Source: Scybalousia_A sp964626385
GTDB taxonomy: Bacteria; Bacteroidota; Bacteroidia; Bacteroidales; P3
Assembly (NCBI GenBank): GCA_964626385.1
Contig: CAZVEO010000084.1
Location: 1-9,134 of the forward strand
Direction of reading: 5' to 3'
DNA length: 9,134 nucleotides
Shown: positions 1 to 4,808 of the stretch, in pieces
Layout: each line of letters begins with the position of its first letter
Numbering within the stretch: the stretch's first letter is position 1
Position numbers and translations under genes: made by a program
The notes under the pieces: model-generated
What the model was told of the DNA's origin: nothing
Database searches by the model: none
The model's input: only the letters and a program-made list of their open reading frames with translations

Positions 1-123
1 GCCCGATTTTGACCCTTCGAAAAAGGTTAAGTAGTTGATAATCAATAGTAGCACCTTTATTTTTTGCTTTTAAATGGGTATTTACGCGATTTCCCGAAAA
101 TTTTTTTTACTTGCTTTTTTATG
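1..123. other. AT-rich non-coding left edge with an interrupted dyad
   Basis: No gene can be supported here. A symmetrical structure is centred on base 40: an inner 11-bp palindrome (TTGATAATCAA, 35-45) is flanked at equal 7-base distances by AAAGGT (22-27) and ACCTTT (53-58). On the + strand one frame is open from the left edge to a stop at 32-34. On the - strand one frame is open from 106 to the left edge (about 35 codons) but has no ATG, GTG or TTG start. Either could be the edge of something outside the window, but neither resembles a family I recognise. The remainder is A/T tracts. Confidence 0.3.
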
Positions 124-163
124 AGTTAGCATAGGTTATTTAAGGTTAGCATAAGTTAGCATA
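124..163. repeat. 10-bp tandem direct repeat (four units, one degenerate)
   Basis: Four consecutive 10-base units occur: AGTTAGCATA (124-133), GGTTATTTAA (134-143, degenerate), GGTTAGCATA (144-153) and AGTTAGCATA (154-163). The 9-mer GTTAGCATA is therefore present three times, at 125, 145 and 155, all in 10-base register, which puts the copies on nearly the same face of the helix. The last unit directly abuts the inverted repeat that follows. Its function is unknown. A protein-binding iteron-like array or a decayed repeat element are both possible. Confidence 0.6.
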
Positions 164-201
164 GGGCAAAGCCTCTACAGAATATTTTAATGGCTTTGCC
201 C
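164..201. repeat. 10-bp perfect inverted repeat with 18-nt loop
   Basis: GGGCAAAGCC (164-173) and GGCTTTGCCC (192-201) are exact reverse complements separated by an AT-rich 18-base loop. The flanks extend the symmetry with a one-base bulge (ATA before the left arm, TTAT after the right). The hairpin would be stable as RNA, but no T-tract follows, so it is not a standard intrinsic terminator. The right arm overlaps the GCCC that begins the first unit of the palindrome cluster at 198-280, so the two structures appear to belong to one repeat element. No coding frame explains the conservation. Confidence 0.65.
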
Positions 202-280
202 TTATAAAACACCCTATGGGTGCGGCTCTGCCCTTTAAAACAGGCATTGCCTGTGCCCTTATAGAACAGGCTGAGGCTGT
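198..280. repeat. Cluster of three palindromic units with a conserved linker
   Basis: Three consecutive units (198-229, 230-254, 255-280) each begin with a conserved linker close to GCCCTTATARAACA. Each linker is followed by a different 13-base palindrome: CACCCTATGGGTG (210-222), CAGGCATTGCCTG (241-253) and CAGGCTGAGGCTG (267-279). The first two are perfect around their centres. The third is one substitution (base 270) from perfect. The arm sequences change between units while self-complementarity is kept, which suggests that structure rather than sequence is selected. This resembles a REP-like intergenic element. It ends just before the buk promoter region, and its role is unknown. Confidence 0.6.
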
Positions 281-322
281 ATTTTTATATATTGATTAAG
301 TTATTCTTTATAAATTTTTTAC

Positions 323-330
323 TATCTTTG
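323..330 (+). promoter_or_regulatory. Candidate -7 promoter element of buk
   Basis: TATCTTTG matches the Bacteroidota -7 consensus TAnnTTTG. I see no convincing TTTG -33 box at the usual spacing of about 19-21 bases. Transcription would start near 335-340 and give a leader of about 30-35 nt before the ATG at 370. The position also argues against translation from the in-frame ATG at 292, which lies upstream of this element. Confidence 0.45.
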
Positions 331-369
331 CATTCCATAGAAATAAAAAATATAAATAAAATATATAAC

Positions 370-1464
370 ATGTACAAACAGTTAATTTTGGCAATTAATC
401 CGGGTAGTACTTCTACTAAAATAGCCGTTTTTGACGGAGAAAAAAAGTTGTTTGATAAGAATATAAAACATCAAAGCGAGGATTTAAAACCTTTTGAATA
501 CATTGCCGACCAATACAATTTTAGAAAAGAATTAGTATTAAATGAGGTTAAACAAGCGGGGTTTGATATCAAAGATTTTAAAATAATAATAGGTAGAGGA
601 GGTCTTACTAAGGCAGTACAGGGAGGAATATGGGCTGTTAATGATGCCATGATAAGAGATTTGAAAAAAGGTGTTCAGGGACAACATGCCTGCAATTTAG
701 GAGGACTGATTGCTCATGCAATAGCAATGGAAATAGGTATAGAGGCTGTAATAGCAGACCCTGTTGTAACGGACGAAATGGAAGAAATAGCAAAAATAAG
801 TGGTCACCCTCTTATGTCAAGAGATTCTATATTCCATTGTCTTAACCAAAAAGCTATTGCTCGTCGCTATGTTAGAGAACAACAACCGGACAAGAAATAT
901 GAAGACCTTAATCTTATAGTGGTCCACCTTGGTGGAGGTATAAGCGTTGGTGCTCATTACAAAGGAAAGGTAATAGATGTCAATCAGGCCTTAGACGGGG
1001 ATGGTCCTTTTTCTCCAGAAAGAAGTGGTAGTGTGCCTATGGGAAAACTTATTTCACTATGTTTTTCGGGTGAGTATACAGAAAAACAAATTCGCAAAAT
1101 GATAGTAGGTGAGGGTGGTTTTGTTGCTTATTTGGGTACTAATGATGCTCTAACAGTAGAAAATGCTGCCAAAGCCGGAGATGAAAAAGCTGCTTTCATA
1201 CAATCTGCTATGGCTTATCAAGTAGCTAAGGAGGTCGGAGCGCAAGCTACTGTGTTGCATGGCAAATCAGATGTAAAGAAAATAGATGCCATATTGCTTA
1301 CTGGCGGTATAGCCTATGGCAAACCTTTTATTGAAGAACTTATTGCAAGAATAGACTATCTTGCTCCTGTTTATGTTTATCCGGGAGAGGACGAAATGGG
1401 TGCCTTAGCAATGAACGCTTCTATGTATTTGAACAAAGAACTTGAATGTCAAATATATCAATAG
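370..1464 (+). CDS. buk: Butyrate kinase
   Basis: This is a 364-residue cytosolic enzyme of the acetokinase family (ASKHA fold). It interconverts butyryl phosphate plus ADP with butyrate plus ATP, the last step of butyrate formation, and may accept branched-chain acids. The phosphate-binding motif NPGSTSTK is at residues 10-17, GRGG at 75-78, HLGGG at 186-190, DGDGPFSPERSG at 209-220 and LTGGIAYG near 310-317. All are characteristic of Buk, and the length is close to the family's usual 355-360. The start at 370 is chosen over an in-frame ATG at 292: the extra 26 residues match no family member, and that start lies upstream of the likely promoter. A phosphotransbutyrylase gene (ptb) often precedes buk, but here the 369 bp upstream hold only repeats. 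A hairpin terminator follows, so it is probably monocistronic. Confidence 0.95.
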   Translation: MYKQLILAINPGSTSTKIAVFDGEKKLFDKNIKHQSEDLKPFEYIADQYNFRKELVLNEVKQAGFDIKDFKIIIGRGGLTKAVQGGIWAVNDAMIRDLKKGVQGQHACNLGGLIAHAIAMEIGIEAVIADPVVTDEMEEIAKISGHPLMSRDSIFHCLNQKAIARRYVREQQPDKKYEDLNLIVVHLGGGISVGAHYKGKVIDVNQALDGDGPFSPERSGSVPMGKLISLCFSGEYTEKQIRKMIVGEGGFVAYLGTNDALTVENAAKAGDEKAAFIQSAMAYQVAKEVGAQATVLHGKSDVKKIDAILLTGGIAYGKPFIEELIARIDYLAPVYVYPGEDEMGALAMNASMYLNKELECQIYQ

Positions 1465-1490
1465 AATAAAACTTATATTCACAATAATAG

Positions 1491-1528
1491 AAAATAGGGC
1501 AAGGAAAAAATTTTTGTCCTATTTTTTT
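1491..1528 (+). terminator. Intrinsic terminator after buk
   Basis: The arms AAAATAGGGCAA (1491-1502) and TTGTCCTATTTT (1514-1525) pair over 12 bases with one G-T wobble. They enclose an 11-nt loop, and the right arm merges into a run of seven Ts (1522-1528). The structure lies 26 bp after the buk stop and separates buk from the sigma-factor operon. The A-rich left flank could also let it work in the reverse direction. Confidence 0.75.
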
Positions 1529-1530
1529 AT

Positions 1531-1560
1531 TTTTGTGTAACTTTTTGATAGTTTGATTTG
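1531..1560 (+). promoter_or_regulatory. Possible promoter of the sigma-factor operon
   Basis: A TTTG at 1532-1535 could be a -33 box. Downstream, TAGTTTG (1549-1555) and TTGATTTG (1553-1560) each resemble the -7 consensus TAnnTTTG with one defect. The spacing to the second is 17 bases, slightly short. This lies between the buk terminator and the sigma ATG at 1602, where a promoter must exist if the terminator is efficient. If the sigma factor regulates itself, the true promoter could have a different, ECF-specific sequence. Confidence 0.25.
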
Positions 1561-1601
1561 TTTTATAACAAAAGAAGAGAAATAGAAGAAAAAAACACTC
1601 T

Positions 1602-2084
1602 ATGACAGAAAAAGAATATAATGATTGTGTGGATAGATATTCCGATGGAGTGTTTGCCTATCTTGTAAGGAGTATGCAAGATGAGGACTCTGCTAAAGAT
1701 GTTTTGCAAGATAGTTTTATTTCTCTTTGGAAAAATAGAACAAAAGTAGAGACAGAAAAAGCAAAATCGTTTTTATTTACTGTGGCTCATAATTTTATGA
1801 TAAATACTTTTAATTATAACAAAATAAGACAAAAACGCATAGAAACAGAAGAAACAATTGAAGAAAAAGATTTTGAAAACAGAGATATGATAACTCATTT
1901 GACTAACATATTATCACCTATTATGAAAGAGTGTTTGATACTTAGAGATATAGAAGGTTTTGCTTATAAAGAAATTGCTCAAATGTTAAAAATAACAGAG
2001 GAAAATGTAAAGGTGAATATTTTTAGAGCAAGAGTTAAAATAAAACAATATGCAACTCAGCACAATGAAAGGATAATACAATGA
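1602..2084 (+). CDS. ECF (RpoE-like) RNA polymerase sigma factor
   Basis: This 160-residue protein has the two-domain layout of an extracytoplasmic-function sigma-70 factor. Sigma region 2 spans about residues 9-72, with the polymerase-binding helix AKDVLQDSFISLWK at 31-44 and the -10-recognition part SFLFTVAHN at 56-64. Sigma region 4 spans about 99-149 and has a helix-turn-helix, YKEIAQMLKITEENVKVNIF, at 122-141. The ILRDIEGFAYKEIA segment is typical of Bacteroidota members. It would direct polymerase to a small regulon and is presumably held inactive by the next gene product. Its TGA stop overlaps the next start as ATGA (2081-2084), implying translational coupling. The leader is purine-rich (AAGAAGAGAAATAGAAG) without a clear Shine-Dalgarno. 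The target promoters cannot be inferred. Confidence 0.93.
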   Translation: MTEKEYNDCVDRYSDGVFAYLVRSMQDEDSAKDVLQDSFISLWKNRTKVETEKAKSFLFTVAHNFMINTFNYNKIRQKRIETEETIEEKDFENRDMITHLTNILSPIMKECLILRDIEGFAYKEIAQMLKITEENVKVNIFRARVKIKQYATQHNERIIQ

Positions 2085-2875
2085 ATAAGATAAACAAAGA
2101 AAATATTGAGGCTTATCTTTTGGATTTTGTGGAAGAAAGATTGACAAAAGAAGAAAAGAAAGAACTTTTTGCTTATTTGGAAGTACATACTGAGTACAAG
2201 TCTATGCTTGAAAACTATGACAAAAATCTGATTTTGAAAGAGGGAAAAAAAATAGCCTTTGAAAACAAAAGTATTCTAAAACATAAATCAACTCTGTTTT
2301 ATAGAAAAAGAATAGTTTATATTGCCTCTTCTGTGGCTGCGCTTGTGTTGCTCTTGTTTTTGTTAAAACCTATGAAAAACAATGTTATAGATACTCATAA
2401 CTGCAATACTATAAGCCTTGCTAAACAAACTATTTCTGAGGCTTGTAACAACAATAATATTATAGTAATAGACTCCTTTTCAAAGCAGGAAAGCGAAATA
2501 AAACAAAACAATTTTTTTTCTACTGTAGCAGAAAAAAAATCTATAAAAAATGAGGAGGAATTTCTTCAACAAGAGAATTTTGCAACAGAACAGGTTGTTT
2601 CAAATATAAAAGAAGACAATGTTGCTATTTTGGATAGCGGTATAATAAATACTAATACATTGATAGCTCGAGAACCTGATTTGGTCAATGATACCATATA
2701 CATCATATACGCGGGAAGCAGAAAGGAAAATACTTTGCAAAGAGTGGTAGATTATGTGGAAAAACGTACAAATTGGAATATGATGCAAACGGTTAGCAGT
2801 ATCAAAGAAATGGTAGAGGATGTAAAAGAAAAAAAAAAAAATATTTTAGTTTTTAAACAATTAAAAATCATATAA
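2081..2875 (+). CDS. Probable anti-sigma factor, single-pass inner-membrane protein
   Basis: This 264-residue protein has one transmembrane helix at about 78-95 (IVYIASSVAALVLLLFLL), preceded by RKR, so the N-terminus should be cytoplasmic. The first 75 residues contain NIEAYLLDFVEERLTKEEKK and a downstream LEVHTEYKSMLENY. This is a short helical pattern seen in Bacteroidota proteins that follow ECF sigma genes, and it lacks the zinc-binding HxxxCxxC signature. Residues 100-264 would be periplasmic, Asn/Lys/Glu-rich and unrecognised, with a final segment YIIYAGSRKENTLQRVVDYV. I infer it binds the sigma factor until an envelope signal releases it, based on position, the 4-base overlap and topology. 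A run of 13 A (2829-2841) near the 3' end could slip and replace the last 11 residues. Anti-sigma assignment is likely but not proven. Confidence 0.72.
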   Translation: MNKINKENIEAYLLDFVEERLTKEEKKELFAYLEVHTEYKSMLENYDKNLILKEGKKIAFENKSILKHKSTLFYRKRIVYIASSVAALVLLLFLLKPMKNNVIDTHNCNTISLAKQTISEACNNNNIIVIDSFSKQESEIKQNNFFSTVAEKKSIKNEEEFLQQENFATEQVVSNIKEDNVAILDSGIINTNTLIAREPDLVNDTIYIIYAGSRKENTLQRVVDYVEKRTNWNMMQTVSSIKEMVEDVKEKKKNILVFKQLKII

Positions 2876-2877
2876 TA

Positions 2878-3894
2878 ATGAAAAAACAATTTTTTAATTT
2901 ATCATTGATATTTCTTGCTTTGCTATGTAGCTTTGGAGCAAAGGCTCAAGATTATCTTGCTTTTAATAATGTAGAAATAAAGGGAGATACCATTAAAATA
3001 GTACGCAATGGAGATACTACCATAATTGTTAATGGTAATATGAGAACTTTTAACTTTGATACCACTATAGTTTTTGGTAATGACACAACATTTTTTAAAA
3101 CTATGGTTATAGATAGCCTGCTTCAAAACAGATATTTTGACAGATGGTGGGATGAAGATGATGAATTTGATAGGTTGATGGCGAAATTGGACAGATTAGA
3201 TAACAAATTTAAAACTTCAAAACCAAAAGAGCAAAAACCTATTAAGACTAAAAAGAAACGTAAATTTTGGAGTGGGAATATGAAATTGACTGTTAGTTAT
3301 GGTCCATTATCGTGGAGTGCTATGAATAGTAGCGATGATTTATTTTCTTCTCCGGAAGGTAATTATGGCTTAAAGTTTTGGAGTGGTCAAAGGTGGATGT
3401 TAGGTTTTTATACTACATTTTTCCCAGATTCGTGGGTAAGTTTGCATACGGGTGTTTTGTATCAAAGCGATGTATTCAAGTTTAGAAACAATGTAATATG
3501 GGATATAGAAAACACCAACAGAATGATAACAATTGAAGATTCTAAAAACTCAAAGTTGGTAGCAAGATATGTGTCTATTCCTTTGATAGCAAGTATTAAC
3601 ATAGGCAAAGCGTGGAAAAGTCGTTGGAAATTGGATTTGGGGGTAATAGGAGGAATGAATTTCAGAACCTCGCACACTGGATTTAAAACAAAATACAATC
3701 AAGATACTAAGCACATAGAGGAAAGTTATGGTACTACTTATAAAAATTTCAAAAAATTTAAACTAGATGCTCACATAGGAGTCGGTTGGGGGGCGTTTCA
3801 AATCTATTGTGAGCAGGCTTTGACTCCATTGTTCAAAGACAATACAGAAAAGAAATTATATCCATTCTCTTTTGGTATTATGTTAGGTTTATAA
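2878..3894 (+). CDS. Exported protein with probable outer-membrane beta-barrel domain
   Basis: This 338-residue protein starts 2 bp after the anti-sigma stop, so it is surely in the same operon. Residues 1-23 form a signal peptide (hydrophobic core FFNLSLIFLALLCSFG) with an AKA|Q cleavage site. The cysteine at 17 is not in a proper lipobox. The mature N-terminus (36-75) has four related short strands, GDTIKIV, GDTTIIV, FDTTIVF and NDTTFFK. Then comes an acidic helix (RWWDEDDEFDRLMAKLDRLD, 89-108) and a very basic linker (KTKKKRK, 123-129). Residues 130-338 show alternating aromatic/hydrophobic strands ending in LYPFSFGIMLGL, as in porin-like barrels of the Bacteroidota OMP_b-brl type. It may sense or be part of the envelope function controlled by the sigma factor. 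The barrel is inferred from pattern and the specific role is unknown. Confidence 0.75.
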   Translation: MKKQFFNLSLIFLALLCSFGAKAQDYLAFNNVEIKGDTIKIVRNGDTTIIVNGNMRTFNFDTTIVFGNDTTFFKTMVIDSLLQNRYFDRWWDEDDEFDRLMAKLDRLDNKFKTSKPKEQKPIKTKKKRKFWSGNMKLTVSYGPLSWSAMNSSDDLFSSPEGNYGLKFWSGQRWMLGFYTTFFPDSWVSLHTGVLYQSDVFKFRNNVIWDIENTNRMITIEDSKNSKLVARYVSIPLIASINIGKAWKSRWKLDLGVIGGMNFRTSHTGFKTKYNQDTKHIEESYGTTYKNFKKFKLDAHIGVGWGAFQIYCEQALTPLFKDNTEKKLYPFSFGIMLGL

Positions 3895-3942
3895 ATAAGT
3901 GTTTTTCATTGTTTTATTAGCATACTTATAATTATATACTCG

Positions 3943-3977
3943 GTCGCAAGAAAATACATTTTCTTGCGACTTTTTTT
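3943..3977 (+). terminator. Intrinsic terminator of the sigma/anti-sigma/OMP operon
   Basis: GTCGCAAGAAAAT (3943-3955) and ATTTTCTTGCGAC (3958-3970) are perfect 13-base complements across a 2-base centre. Seven Ts follow (3971-3977). It lies 48 bp after the OMP stop and is the strongest hairpin in the window. It separates the operon from the adhesin gene, which has its own promoter. Confidence 0.9.
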
Positions 3978-3996
3978 ATTAAAAAATTTATTGATT

Positions 3997-4057
3997 AAAT
4001 TTTTTTGAAATTTTTTTTGAAAAAAGTTTAGTTGTCTAAAAATTGTGTGTATTTTTG
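3997..4057 (+). promoter_or_regulatory. Promoter of the giant adhesin gene with upstream A/T tracts
   Basis: TATTTTTG (4050-4057) matches the Bacteroidota -7 consensus exactly. Nineteen bases upstream, TTTA (4027-4030) matches three of four bases of the TTTG -33 box. Transcription would begin near 4063, leaving a leader of about 35 nt before the ATG at 4098. Just upstream are near-identical tracts AAATTTTTTTG (3997-4007) and AAATTTTTTTTG (4008-4019) followed by six As (4020-4025). This spacing of 11-12 bp favours DNA curvature and could act like an UP element. The second statement is inference. Confidence 0.65.
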
Positions 4058-4097
4058 CACCGTTAAAAATGTTTAATTCATAAATCCTTTTAAAGAC

Positions 4098-4808
4098 ATG
4101 AATAAATCGTTATTCATGCTGGCGACCATGATAACAATGGTCGCTGGCATTTGGGCGCAAACTACGGAGGTTTCCATAGGAAATGGTGGTTGTGGTTACT
4201 GCTCGGAGTTTCCTACACATCTTTATTTTAACAATACTGCTTCGCAAATGATTTATTTAGAGAATGAAATAAATCAGGTAGGAAATATTACAACTATAAG
4301 TTTTAAAAACAACTATGCTGGACTTGATACAACAAGAAATATCAAGTTATATTTGGCTACAACGTTATTAAATCAATTCTCTTTTTTAAGTGATGCTTTG
4401 CCTATAAGTGATTTTACCTTGGTTTATGAAGGTCCTTGGCACATCGTTGGAGGTCAATGGTCGCAAATACAATTAAATACTCCTTTTCTCTATGATGGAA
4501 CGAGCAACTTAGTTATAGGAATGGAGGATAATACAGGAAATTATATAGGTGGAGGTGTATATTGGCAGGCTTCAACGGGTACAAAGCGTTGTATCGGAAC
4601 ACGAAATGATAATTTGGCTGTAAGTATGTCAAATCTTACTGGGGGTAGTATTGTGGACTATTATCCGGACGTAAAACTTACTATAGCAGAGGTTGAATCT
4701 TTTTGTGCAGGAGTTTATATAATATTGCGATTTCCAACCTTACATCTTCTTCTGTTACTGTTTCTTGGTCGGCAAGAGAAGAAGGCACTTCCTTTATTTA
4801 TCAGATAA
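4098..4808 (+). CDS. N-terminal part of a giant secreted adhesin-like protein (frame broken)
   Basis: As it stands this frame codes for 236 residues, but only the first 207 are authentic. Residues 1-20 are a signal peptide (hydrophobic core LFMLATMITMVAGIW) cleaved before Q21. Residues 22 to about 200 form one beta-rich domain: VSIGNGG near the start, a middle with SFKNNYAGLDTTRNIKLYLA, and LYDGTSNLVIGMEDNTG, a layout familiar from N-termini of Bacteroidota type IX secreted proteins. After C203-A-G-V-Y207 the frame yields an unrelated hydrophobic tail, LHLLLLLFLG, and stops at 4806. The correct continuation is in the frame reading from about 4718. The start at 4098 is supported by the signal peptide and by the promoter 41 bp upstream. 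If the lesion is real, only a truncated secreted fragment is made. Confidence 0.85.
   Translation: MNKSLFMLATMITMVAGIWAQTTEVSIGNGGCGYCSEFPTHLYFNNTASQMIYLENEINQVGNITTISFKNNYAGLDTTRNIKLYLATTLLNQFSFLSDALPISDFTLVYEGPWHIVGGQWSQIQLNTPFLYDGTSNLVIGMEDNTGNYIGGGVYWQASTGTKRCIGTRNDNLAVSMSNLTGGSIVDYYPDVKLTIAEVESFCAGVYIILRFPTLHLLLLLFLGRQEKKALPLFIR
4714..4724 (+). other. Frameshift site in the adhesin gene (inferred 2-nt insertion)
   Basis: The upstream frame reads GTT TAT then ATA ATA. The downstream frame reads AAT ATT GCG. Removing two bases from the TATAT stretch restores GTT TAT AAT ATT, giving C-A-G-V-Y-N-I-A-I-S-N-L. The distance from this cysteine to the conserved FN3 tryptophan then becomes 21 residues. 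This is the same as in three of the four other equivalent repeats (C..W of 21, 21 and 21, with one of 20). A one-base deletion would give 22. The upstream TGA in the second frame at 4694-4696 and the TAA at 4806 bracket the event independently. No XXXYYYZ slippery heptamer lies at the junction, so programmed -1 frameshifting is unlikely. Confidence 0.85.

Noticed and set aside
164..201. Intrinsic terminator of an upstream gene
   Set aside because: The stem is good, but no T-tract follows on either strand and an 18-nt loop is long for a terminator. A REP-like element fits better.
124..280. CRISPR array
   Set aside because: The units are only 10 or 25-32 bases with no uniform repeat/spacer layout, and no cas genes are nearby.
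292..369. Upstream in-frame ATG extending butyrate kinase by 26 residues
   Set aside because: The extension is unlike any Buk N-terminus and lies upstream of the TATCTTTG promoter element. The ATG at 370 gives the normal family start just before the phosphate-binding motif.
2600..2788. - strand open frame inside the anti-sigma gene
   Set aside because: It is a shadow of a well-supported + strand gene, with no promoter, family resemblance or sensible composition.
2923..3126. - strand open frame inside the OMP gene
   Set aside because: It lies opposite the signal peptide and GDT repeats of the real gene and has no recognisable protein features.
3462..3698. - strand open frame inside the OMP barrel region
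   Set aside because: Its hydrophobic look is a by-product of the complementary beta-strand codons, and it has no independent support.
4700..4722. Programmed -1 ribosomal frameshifting in the adhesin gene
   Set aside because: No in-frame XXXYYYZ heptamer occurs at the junction, no obvious stimulatory hairpin follows, and sister-repeat spacing fits a 2-nt insertion instead.
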